From Mimachlamys varia (taxonomy: Eukaryota > Mollusca > Bivalvia > Pectinida > Pectinidae), in the NCBI GenBank assembly GCA_947623455.1, contig OX392534.1:9248001-9312000 (forward strand): 64,000 nucleotides of DNA. Direction: 5' to 3'. The translations under genes and the position numbers were made by a program. The notes beneath the pieces are model-generated. The model saw only the letters and a list, made by a program, of their open reading frames with translations. It searched no databases and was not told where the DNA came from. Each line of letters starts with the position of its first letter. Positions within the stretch are counted from its first letter, which is position 1. Of the stretch, positions 10,313-39,820 are shown piece after piece.

Positions 10313-11600
10313 CTCAATGTATTTAATTGGAAAGATACATAGCAAATGTAATATACTGTATGGTACGATATGCACTCAATGGTTTGGTGCAAATCATTTT
10401 CCCATAAATAACACTATTGATTCCGTGGTTGGTGAAACACTATAATGTGAAGACAATACTAACGGCGGGGGAAAGCGGACTGTGTACTGAGGTGAGGGAG
10501 GGACCGTCTACTGAGGTAAGGGAGGGACTGTGTACTGAGGTAAGGGAGGGACTGTCTACTGAGGTTAGGGAGGGACTGTCTACTGAGGTAAGGGAGGGAC
10601 TGTGTACTGAGGTAAGGGATGGACTGTGTACTGAGGTAAGGGAGGGACTGTCTACTGAGGTAAGGGAGGGACTGTCTACTGAGGTAAGGGAGGGACTGTC
10701 TACTGAGGTAAGGGAGGGACTGTCTACTGAGGTAAGGGAGGGACTGTCTACTGAGGTAAGGCAGGACTGTCTACTGCGGTAAGGGAGGGACAGTCTATTG
10801 ATGTAAGAGAGGGACTGTGTACTGAGGTAAGGGAGGGACTGTATACTGAGGTAAGGGAGGGACTGTGTACTGAGGTAAGGGATGGACTGTGTACTGAGGT
10901 AAGGGAGGGACTGTGTACCGAGGTCATGGAGGGACTGTGTACTGAGGTAAGGGAGGGACTGCAAACTGAGGTAAGGGAGGGACTTTATACTGAGTTAAGG
11001 GAGGGACTGTGTACTGAGGTAAGGGAGGGACTGTCTACTGAGGTAAGGGAGGGAGTGTCTACTAAGGTCAGGGAGGGAGTGTCTACTAAGGTAAGGGAGG
11101 GACTGTCTATCGAGGTAAGGGAGGGACTGTGTACTGAGGTAAGGGAGGGACTGTCTACTGAGGTAAGGCAGGGACTTTCTACTGAGGTAAGGGAGGGACT
11201 GTCTACTGAGGTAAGGGAGGGACTGTCTACTGATGTAAGGGAGGGACTGTCTACTGAGGTAAGGGAGGGACTGTGTACTGAGGTAAGGGAGGGACTGTCT
11301 ACTGAGGTAAGGCAGGGACTTTCTACTGAGGTAAGGGAGGGACTTTCTACTGAGGTAAGGGAGGGACTGTCTACTGATGTAAGGGAGGGACTGTATACTG
11401 AGGTAAGGGAGGGACTGTGTACTGAGGTAAGGGAGGGACAGTCTACTGAGGTAAGGGAGGGACTTTATACTGAGGTAAGGGAGGGACTGTGTACTGAGGC
11501 AAGGGAGGGAGTGTCTACTGAGGTCAGGGAGGGAGTGTCTACTAAGGTAAGGGAGGGAGTGTCTACCGAGGTAAGGGAGGGACTGTCTACTGAGGTAAGG
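10181..11600. repeat. First copy of a 1,420-bp tandem segmental duplication
   Basis: The SINE body, its 3' flank and the start of the minisatellite (from 10181) recur from 11601 at a constant offset of 1,420 bp. The flanks to about 10478 and 11898 are nearly identical, differing for example at ctccgggtac/ctccgagtac. The join at 11600/11601 fuses a minisatellite unit directly to the SINE body. Confidence 0.85.
10477..11600. repeat. 24-bp minisatellite, array A (about 47 units)
   Basis: The unit has the core ACTGAGGTAAGGGAGGG plus a variable gactgtctact/gactgtgtact part, 24 bp in total. As 24 is a multiple of three, long repetitive open frames appear on both strands. These are artefacts: no start context, domains or splice structure support a protein. 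Nearly every unit contains GAG|GTAAGG, close to the 5' splice-site consensus. Units near 10770-10820 carry indels. Confidence 0.95.
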
Positions 11601-11760
11601 GTGGGGCAGTTTCCAGGTCGGTGGTTTTTCTCCGAGTACTCCGGCTTCCCTCCACCTCTAAAACCAGACACATCCTTAAATGACCCTGGCTGTTAATAGG
11701 ACGTAAAGCAAAATAAACAAAACCAAACCAAACTCAATGTATTTAATTGGAAAGATACAT
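11601..11760 (+). mobile_element. 5'-truncated SINE copy inside the segmental duplication
   Basis: SINE body and tail equal to 10181-10312, with the right-hand target duplication CTCAATGTATTTA at 11733-11745 but no tRNA head. It was produced by the tandem duplication, not by a separate insertion. Confidence 0.85.
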
Positions 11761-11896
11761 AGCAAATGTAATATACTGTATGGTACGATATGCACTCAAT
11801 GGTTTGGTGCAAATCATTTTCCCATAAATAACACTATTGATTCCGTGGTTGGTAAAACACTATAATGTGAAGACAATACTAACGGCGGGGGAAAGC

Positions 11897-14560
11897 GGAC
11901 TGTGTACTGAGGTAAGGGAGGGACTGTCTACTGAGGTAAGGGAGGGACTGTGTACTGAGGTAAGGGAGGGACTGTCTACTGAGGTAAGGGAGGGACTGTG
12001 TACTGAGGTAAGGGAGGGACTGTCTACTGAGGTAAGGGAGGGACTGTCTACTGAGGTAAGGGAGGGACTGTGTACTGAGGTAAGGGATGGACTGTGTACT
12101 GAGGTGAGGGAGGGACAGTCTACTGAAGTAAGGGAGGGACTGTATACTGAGGTAAGGGAGGGACTGTGTACTGAGGTAAGGGAGGGACTGTCTACTGAGG
12201 TAAGGCAGGGACTTTCTACTGAGGTAAGGGAGGGACTGTCTACTGAGGTAAGGGAGGGACTGTCTACTGATGTAAGGGAGGGACTGTCTACTGAGGTAAG
12301 GGAGGGACTGTGTACTGAGGTAAGGGAGGGACTGTCTACTGAGGTAAGGGAGGGACTTTCTACTGAGGTAAGGGAGGGACTTTCTACTGAGGTAAGGGAG
12401 GGACTGTCTACTGATGTAAGGGAGGGACTGTATACTGAGGTAAGGGAGGGACTGTCTACTGAGGTAAGGGAGGGACTGTCTACTGAGGTAAGGGAGGGAC
12501 TGTCTACTGAGGTAAGGGAGGGGCTGTGTACTGAGGTAAGGGAGGGACTGTGTACTGAGGTAAGGGAGGGACTGTCTACTGAGGTAAGGGAGGGACCGTC
12601 TACTGAGGTAAGGGAGGGTTTGTGTACTGAGGTAAGGGAGGGACTGTATATTGATGTAAGGGAGGGACTGTGTACTGAGGTAAGGGAGGGAATGTGTACT
12701 GAGGTAAGGGAGGAACTGTGTATTGAGGTAAGGGAGGGACTGTCTACTGAGGTAAGGGAGGGACTGTCTACTGAGATAAGGGAGGGACTGTCAACTGAGG
12801 TAAGGGAGGGGCTGTGTACTGAGGTAAGGGAGGGACTGTCTACTGAGGTAAGGGAGGGACTGTCTACTGAGGTAAGGGATGGACTGTGTACTGAGGTAAG
12901 GGAGGGACTGTCTAATAAGGTAAGGGAGGGACTGTGTACTGAGGTAAGGGATGGACTGTTTACTAAGGTAAGGGAGGGGCTGTGTACTGAGGTAAGGAAG
13001 GGACTGTGTACTGAGGTGAGGGAGGGACTGTCTACTGAGGTAAGGGAGGGACTGTGTACTGAGGTAAGGGAAGGACTGTGTACTGAGGTAAGGGAGGGAC
13101 TGTCTACTGAGGTAAGGGAGGGGCTGTGTACTGAAGTAAGGGAGGGACTGTCTACTGAGGTAAGGGAGGGACTGTCTACTGAGGTAAGGGATGGACTGTG
13201 TACTGAGGTAAGGGAGGGACTGTGTACTGAGGTAAGGGAGGGACTGTCTACTGAGGTAAGGGAGGGACTGTCTACTGAGGTAAGGGAGGGACTGTCTAGT
13301 GAGGTTAGGGAGGGACTGTCTACTGAGGTAAGGGAGGGACTGTGTACTGAGGTAAGGGAGGGACTGTATACTGAGGTAAGGGAGGGACTGTGTACTGAGG
13401 TAAGGAAGGGACTGTGTACTGAGGTAAGGGAGGGACTGTCTACTGAGGTAAGGGAGGGACTGTGTACTGAGGTAAGGGAGGGACTGTCTACTGAGGTAAG
13501 GAAGGGACTATGTACTGAGGTAAGGGAGGGACTGTCTACTGAGGTAAGGGAGGGACTGTGTACTGAGGTAAGGGAGGGACTGTGTACTGAGGTAAGGGAG
13601 GGACTGTCTACTGAGGTAAGGGAAGGACTGTCTACTGAGGTAAGGGAGGGACTGTCTACTGAGGTAAGGGAGGGACTGTCTACTGAGGTAAGGGAGGGAC
13701 TGTCTACTGAGGTAAGGGAGGGACTGTCTACTGAGGTAAGGGAGGGACTGTCTAATAAGGTAAGGGATTGACTCCGACTGAGGTAATGGAGGGACTGTCT
13801 ACTAAGGTAAGGGAGGGACTGTGTACTGAGGTAAGGGAGGGACTGTCTACTGAGGTAAGGGAGGGACTGTCTACTGAGGTAAGGGATGGACTGTGTACTG
13901 AGGTAAGGGAGGGACTGTGTACTGAGGTAAGGGAGGGACTGTCTACTGAGGTAAGGGAGGGACTGTCTACTGAGGTAAGGGAGGGACTGTCTACTGAGGT
14001 TAGGGAGGGACTGTCTACTGAGGTAAGGGAGGGACTTTGTACTGAGGTAAGGGAGGGACTGTATACTGAGGTAAGGGAGGGACTGTCTACTGAGGTAAGG
14101 GAGGGACTGTCTACTGAGGTTAGGGAGGGACTGTCTACTGAGGTAAGGGAGGGACTGTCTACTGAGGTTAGGGAGGGACTGTCTACTGAAGTAAGGGAGG
14201 GGCTGTGTACTGAGGTAAGGGAGGGACTGTTTACTGAGGTAAGTGAGGGGCTGTGTACTGAGGTAAGGGAGGGACTGTGTACTGAGGTAAGGGAGGGACT
14301 GTCTACTGAGGTAAGGGAGGGACTGTGTACTGAGGTAAGGGAAGGACTGTGTACTGAGGTAAGGGGAGGGACTGTCTACTGAGGTAAGGGAAGGACTGTC
14401 TACTGAGGTAAGGGAGGGACTGTATACTGAGGTAAGGGAGGGACTGTCTACTGAGGTAAGGGAGGGACTGTCTAATAAGGTAAGGGAGGGACTGTGTACT
14501 GAGGTAAGGGAGGGACAGTCTACTGAGGTAAGGACGGACTATTTACTGAATTAAGAAAAG
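11897..14560. repeat. 24-bp minisatellite, array B (about 110 units)
   Basis: Same unit as array A, longer and more homogeneous. Variants include gactgtgtact versus gactgtctact and occasional aaggaaggg or aagggatgg. One extra base near 14364 shifts the open frame. The last units (14520-14560) decay into aattaagaaaaggac. The plus strand is purine-rich with two GGG runs per unit. Confidence 0.95.
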
Positions 14561-15070
14561 GACTAACAAAGATTGCTTATGTTTTATTTACATTTTTTCT
14601 CGTACAGTTTATAAAATTCTTAAATTCCAACACCTGCAACGGAACTATAATTCGAAAGAAAAAAACCGGGCAAAATATTTACGGATATAAATCAGATTAC
14701 AAGTCTTTAATTGCGCAATTTATTTTTGAATGCGTAATTCCTGTTTTCCAATGAGGAAACCACGTGCCGTCGACCACTAACACTATCTGGGAATGGGCGG
14801 CGACGCTTTAAAGCATTGGAGTTGGGTGGATTGTAATTACGATTTCTGGTTTACGTTCAAGGTCATCTTGTAGTAGGAGAGTAATGGGATGTTTACTGAC
14901 GGAGATACTGTGTTTACTCCCTGTGACAACTGAATACGGTACAAACATCGTATACCAGATAAAAATAATACCTAGTCAGATGAAAATCGCAACCTGCAAA
15001 TTGTGCGCAACCAGAAATTCGGCACAATCACTAGAGTTTGTGCTGCAAAGGGTATCATTAATTCGTTTTA
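14561..15070. other. Intergenic stretch, nothing recognised
   Basis: Unique-looking sequence with one short open frame (14884-15150, plus) that has no recognisable domain. No splice-supported exon or repeat was seen. Confidence 0.5.
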
Positions 15071-15900
15071 ACTTTAACTCACCTGGCCCGAAGTGCCATG
15101 GTGCGGCGTCCGTCGTCCGTCTGTCAACTTTGCCTATAAATCCCTACTAGTCCTGAACCACACAACAGAATTTGACAAAATTCTTCTTTAGGAATGACGG
15201 GATATTGTCAAAATTTGGTCTGAAGGAACCTTGAGAAAAGGGGATTCAATTTTGTATAAACGGTTGGTCTGGCCCCCCTGGGGTCTGAGAGGCGGGGCCC
15301 AATAGGAGGGGGGGGGGATAAAGGAAAAACCTTTTGAACCCCTACTAGTTGGGACCCAGTAGGGGAAATAGAGGAAAGCCGTTTAAATCCCTTCTAGTCA
15401 TAAAGTACTGAAGAGACTTGAACCCTTTGGGGAACAGATTTTGTATAAATGGAGGGACGGGGGCCAAATAGGGGAAGTAGAGGAAAAGCCTTTAAAATCG
15501 CTACTAGTCAAAAAGTATGGAATATATTTGAACCAAATTGGGTCAGAAACATCCTTTGGAGAAGTTTGGTTGTGACCCCCTCCCCCACCTTTTAACAATA
15601 TATACCATTGCTTGGCATAAAGAGACTAACACAATCCTGATATTATTATTTGTCCCGGGGTTGAGCCCCGCCCTTGCTGATCAATTTCTGAATCATAACT
15701 TTTCAACGGTTGAGATCCCCACCCCAAAACTATATATAGCTTTGCAGGGCATTAAGAGACGATCACAATCCAGATTTTGATTTGATCCCAGGATCTACCA
15801 TGCCCTTGTAGACTTACTAACCAAATACTATACACTTGTTGGGTATAAAGAGGCAAATGTAATCATGATATTAGCATTGATGTCAGGGTCTGGTCACAGC
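15070..15900 (+). repeat. Degenerate dispersed element with internal repeats
   Basis: Starts with tttaactcacctggcc and atggtgcggcgtccgtcgtc, matching the inverted sequence at 1-60. The body carries imperfect repeats around 'aaNccctactagt' and 'aggggaaNtagaggaaa', with G- and C-runs near 15280 and 15309. It is probably an old non-autonomous mobile element; the right end is unclear. Confidence 0.5.
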
Positions 15901-18190
15901 CCTTAGGGACCCAGTTTCTCAGTTGTGCTTTAAAACAGTTAAGAAACTTGCTCATTAACCAAACTTTAATTCATACAGATATGCCTCAAGGATTTGTCTT
16001 AAGGTCTGTCCCTGTCCATAGGATCTTTTTGGAAAATATTTTACCATGATAACCTAGATACTAATGTATCCAGGTAAGCGATACATGCCCTCTGTGCCTC
16101 TTGTTAGAGTTTTCGATTGGTTGGCTTGATTTTGGCGTTTTATATTAGTGACGAAGAAACCGTAAAAAAACGAAATGAATATAATATTTGTGTGTAAAGG
16201 TTTTATGGTTTGAGTGGGAAGGTTTTGGGACGAACGAGTCAGTTTTGCCTGCGAATCAGGGGTATTCATAACCCAAAGAGTATTCAACACTTCCAGTTAG
16301 CACTTAAGTCGAACTAAGTTTTCAAGACAGTATGAGCAATGATTTACAGAGTTACGTGTACCTGCCCGCAGCACCTAGCGTCTCCTCCTCGCTGAGCGTC
16401 CCACTCCCCGGGATCTCGGGGTCCATCTCCACCCCTTATATAACTAGAATCTTGTGTTCCTTGGGACAATGATGTGGCTGATTTGGCGGTCGGTCGGCGT
16501 CATGTGAGTGTTGTCTAGTACGAAGGACTTTTCACTTCCATCAACCCTGACCTTGCACTTCAGATAACGTATCTGCTGAAAACTAATTCATGATCAGTGC
16601 AAGTCTACCTCGGTGTCACGGGTGTACGTATTTTACATGGAGAATATTGAATGTCGGTTATTTGTAATTGTGACGTAGTTCATAAACTGAAAAACCTTAT
16701 CTATGCAAAGACACAAACCCCATAAATTAAATAACCTACTGTCGTGGAAAAGTTTGAAGAACGTTCATGAAATTGTATCCTCGAGGATGATGAAATTGGG
16801 GTCCGGTTCTATGTGGAGACGTACAGCGGTCTATCAAAGCATGGATACTACGCAGCTTTGTCTAATATTCTATATGTATATCATAAATATGGCCTTTGTT
16901 GACCAGGTGATAGAACGTTTTCCAGCTTTAAAAGGTCGCCTAGATTAAATATACATGTATTCAGAGATGATTGGTAAACCTGTGCGACATTATCAGCATC
17001 CATATACAGGCTATATTGTTCTGTTCATAAATGTATGTCAAGATCAGTTTTGATCTAAATCGATAACATTATATTGCCTTGATTGTAACATCTACACATC
17101 AGTGTAACAGTTAGATACTTGTAGGTGAAGTTAGACATGTAGTGATGGTGACAAGGACTTGTCGGTGGTAATCGATCAAAGGAAGTGACATTTTCTGATG
17201 AAATTCAATAAAGTGTAAATCTAAGATTGCCTTTACCCCTAACTAAATTCAACTTTACGCTTGGTTCCTAAATATGTTTAAATACAGAAATTTTATACGA
17301 ATGGCTTAAAAACAGTTACAAATGTTCTATCTTTGAAAAGGCAGCGGAGATAAAAAAAAAAATACAGCTGTAGTTCATAGTTTGGGTTCTTGAAAGTGTT
17401 GTGGCGTACAATGTAATGGTTTTAAAGGGGCAGTTAATCGAAGCTCGTTTACTTTTTTATAATATCACCAAATATTTTATAAAATTGTATTTCGGTAATC
17501 CTTGTGAACTATTCATACCGATGTTTTCAAATAATAACAAGGGGATTCTTAATAGTCCAACCCATGCAAATGAGACATATGTTTACAAACATCTAAGCAC
17601 TTTGACCCCACAGAGCATGCATGTTTTCAGGTTAACAAATTTCCCTTCAGAGGGCCCCTCTGTTTGTGCAATATTTCAATAATATTTGCTTTTTGGTTAG
17701 TTTGAAGTATACCAACACAATTTCTTGCGAGATCTTATAATAATCATATATCATAATTATTGAAAAAGTATTTCATTAATCTAACATACCTCGAGATATG
17801 TGTGAAATCAAACTTGGGTCTTAATTGTCACATCGGACATCAACTACACGGTATCTAATTATCAAGTAGATTCCGTTGTCTCAATATAGATATTTTTCGT
17901 TAAAGTTGATTTTAATAATGCATGTTCACTAAATGCTTCTTTAAAGTTTACACACTCGGTTATTTATAGGGAAGTGTTTTCCTGGTCAAGCTGAACACCA
18001 AGACCGTACAATTCAGTGAAGGTAGAAACAGACATTTGAAAGGAAGAACTATTTATGTGTGATTTCTGATAGTATTCCCACTTTTGTATTACATGGACGT
18101 TGACAGCAGTTTATGTTTGTTATTTTTACTGCAGAAATACATTGGTCTGCTGGTGATACTGTATCTCAAATAGAAAACATGACAACAGGT
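15900..18190. other. Intergenic stretch with one GC-rich island
   Basis: Mostly AT-rich with no recognised gene. The exception is 16355-16520, a GC-rich block reading on the minus strand as TATATAAGG, a nearby ATG and an open frame starting MDPEIPGSGTLSEEE, ending at a possible donor CAG|GTACACG. No homologue was recognised. Confidence 0.45.
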
Positions 18191-20320
18191 AATAATAATA
18201 ATAATACAGTATTTATTAATCTTCTCAATATCTGATACAATACTTTTATGTACAAATAAAATGTGATGACATTTACAAACTGTATTGATACAGAGTATGT
18301 AAACAGTTGTACAAAGGGCTGTGATCTTTTCTAACTAAGAATCGGACATAAAACTGAAACAACGATTGACTAATGAATGGTCCATATACAAATGTATTTA
18401 TATGAGGGGATCTAATATTTAACAGTTTGCTCCACATTTTAAGGACAACTATTGGACTGTACATCGATATATATATATTACTTTAGCTAACAAACAGATG
18501 ATGTCTAATAGAACACAACAGATGAAACTTCCTATATAAAAGTACTTTTTCACAATATAACAAACATTTAAACAACCACCCAAATGAATGACGACATTTG
18601 TAACACTGTTATAAAGACACAATGGACCATTGATAAGAGTTTTTAACAAGACTAGATACAACACGGGCAAATTCTCCAGGTTTCTACACCCTTATACAAA
18701 CATGGCTTCACTGGCGCCTTTTATAAAACTAACAACTGTTATTCATGACAGTGAAGCCTTTTGTATGATTTAATCTGCAAGACTAAATCTGTAATTCATT
18801 GATTAACTGAATTTTATTTAGGTTTAAAATTAATATTTATCAAACTCTTAAACAAACTTAATTTATTAAAATATCTATAATCCTAATACACTGATATCAT
18901 ATTTCTTCTACAGTACCTCTGATGTTAATTGGCTAAAATACAAGCCAACAAACAGCAGAAGTTCAATAGCAAGTAATCTTGAAAAAATAAAAGTGACCTA
19001 CTTTAATTTTATCTGAGGTGAATCTTTGCTGTGAATTTGAAAGGGGAGATTTCATTTTTTAAACATGTAGAGAAAATAATACATTTAAATTTCTTCAATT
19101 TCTCTTTCTTAAATATTAAGTATACAGTAAAACCCCGCTTAATCAAACTCGAGGGGGGAGGGGGGGACTTTATCAAAAGTTTGAGGAATACATGGTATTC
19201 AAGTAATCCAAGCTTGGTTGAGTACGTACGAACTCGGTGGGGACCAAACAAACTGTTAAACGAATGAGTGGTATTCAAGTAAATAAGGTTAGAGTAAATG
19301 GGATTTTACTGGATTGAATATGAGTTTGTTTGAACATTTATGAATCAGATCTGGATATAGAGTTGTGGGACAAGATACACTATAAATAGACTGCCATTGG
19401 ACAAATTACAAGCAATATATTTAAAATTTGCTCTTGAGTTCATTAAATCGTAATACTCCTACTATTCAATTAACTGCATTTTCGACGCTTTTGTAAATCG
19501 GCAGCTAGAATTTTGGTATTATATACTCCATCGTAACAATAGAAAATACAGATTTGTTTAAAGATAATTTTCTACACAAACTCTCATTATCTCTCTCAAC
19601 AGATTACAAAATAAATACATTGTTTTATCACAAATCAAACTGAACTTAGATGCATGTATTCAGACCCTGCAATACAATGTAACATAAAATAAATCTTAAT
19701 AATTTATGCTTAATAAAAAGATACAATGTAGCTTTTCGATATACCTGTCATCCAACAACAATAAGATGCGAAAGGATTTATATTTCTATATCACAGAGGT
19801 CCTATACAGTTCACCTGGCAGTGAGTCAATAGAAACATATAAACAACACATAACTGCTTTCTGGAAACACAAAATGAATTGATAGAGTAACTTGGACCAG
19901 ATTCACCATCACTAAAACATAGCTGAGTTAGTTACGAACCAAACACGAGGGTAATCATATTACCAACCAGATGTTTGGTGGAGTTAACAAACGGACAGTA
20001 TAACACCAGCACACTCACCACCACAATCCTTTTATTTCACACATTCATCACTACATAACTGTCATCCAACATCTTACATCACCCAATCCACATATCTAAC
20101 AGTCATTACCACAAATCATACAGGAATAGTTCTACATCAAGTGATGGGACAAATAGCACATTTTATCGGCAAAATAGCTTTGTTCTTTTTAATCCGATGA
20201 ACAGCAGTCTCCTACCAGGACTTGTATCCCCAGTACTAGATAATGACACAAGACATATTTTTCAGTCAATTTAGAATGAACATAAAAAAATAGAACAATT
20301 TCTGACAGCTGGTGTTTGCA
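18190..20320 (-). other. Probable 3' UTR and 3' flank of the BRPF1-type gene
   Basis: AT-rich sequence after the BRPF1 stop codon, with no exon. Minus-strand AATAAA signals occur at 20031-20036 (about 285 bases after the stop) and 18212-18217, so either a short or a roughly 2.1-kb 3' UTR is possible. It contains a small Tigger/pogo-like MITE. Confidence 0.5.
19129..19314. mobile_element. Tigger/pogo-like MITE
   Basis: Left end CAGTAAAACCCCGCTTAA and right end GGGATTTTACTG form short inverted repeats. TA precedes the left end; the right flank has no clear TA. Both strands show short fortuitous open frames. Confidence 0.5.
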
Positions 20321-38627
<18,307 letters not shown>

Positions 38628-38829
38628 TCTGACTTTTTCTTTCTTCCCATAACAGTTTAGATCTGAAAGGAAAATAAATAAATACAAAATTTTGAATTGA
38701 TAATTTAGTTTATTGCAGAAAAAAACTCCCATCACTTCATCTCTGGACGAGCAGGTAACCCCATGTCATTTTCACATCTGGTTGAGGAAACAAAACCTAG
38801 CCATGTAAGCTATAATTATACATACGGCA

Positions 38830-39215
38830 GGTTTGACACTAACACTAGTCTGTTAGTCCGAGACTAGTAAAAATTCTGAAGAACTAGTAAATATGCTCTA
38901 TTTATTAGTCCTGTGGACTAGTGGAGTTTTTTAATTTGAGAAAATTGTACAAAGTTAGCACTCATGAATCATGATACACCAAAACTCATATTAGAGCATC
39001 TAGATATTAATTTTTTACTGGTAGAGACCCCCCATACCCCGTCTGGACTAGCCTGCCCGCTCATAGCTTCTGGATTTGTTGTTTGTCACTTAGTGTTTCA
39101 ACTGAGGCTGAAGCCCTAAGGACTAGTCACAATACCACAGGATTAGTATCTTAAAAATTGTACAAGTCCTTTGGACTTATATATTGAAAAAGTTAGTTTC
39201 TAACCCGGTACAGGG
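38830..39215. repeat. Degenerate actagtcc-rich repeat
   Basis: Multiple actagt, gactagt and agtcct phrases resemble the sub-terminal sequence of the hAT-like element at 34841-35619. Ends are not well defined. It lies upstream of the first BRPF1 coding exon. Confidence 0.35.
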
Positions 39216-39820
39216 TTAAACTCCTATCTTGTTTGTGACTACTTGTGCCAAAAAACAGAGCTGTGCAATTCAGTTTTGGAAACACAAGTAATTCTCTTGG
39301 GGGAATATTTCATCTTTTTTTTTTGTGCAACAAATTGGTGAGCTTTGGATTCATGGTTTTTCACAGTTGTTGTATTATATATATTTCAGGGCTTTTTTCT
39401 GAGGATGTTTTGGGGCCGTTAATGGGCCCCATTCCCAACTGAAATTATTTCATATTTAAGCCAAATTCCTCAAATTTGCAGTTTACTCTTGGAAAAATCT
39501 GTCCCAATTCACGAATTGTCTTCCCATAATAAGACATAAATATATATAAAGGCCCCATCACAAACCAGTGAGTGATATCCTCGATTTTATGTAGTACGCT
39601 TACCTTTTTGATAATTCATGTTAACTTCTATTGCTCATTTTAACTAATTCTGTTATAGTTGAAATTTCCCCTAAAATGTTGTCTTCATACCTTAGCCTGT
39701 TACACTGTAAATGCATATAACATAATTATATTAAATATATGCACAAGTTTGTTTGTCATAATAATAGCCCCCCATGAGCTGATGTCTGTAAAAAGAGTGC
39801 GACACTAAATGAAATGTATG

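Noticed and set aside
10417..14382. Long repetitive open frames (up to 644 codons) of the GLSTEVRE type on both strands
   Set aside because: They follow from a stop-free 24-bp period. No signal, domain or splice structure supports translation, and the array interrupts a duplicated SINE region.
10477..14560. CRISPR array
   Set aside because: Units are contiguous without unique spacers, and the genome is eukaryotic.
16332..16475. 47-codon plus-strand frame starting MSNDLQSYVYLP
   Set aside because: Short, no homologue recognised, and it overlaps the alternative minus-strand reading of the same GC-rich island.
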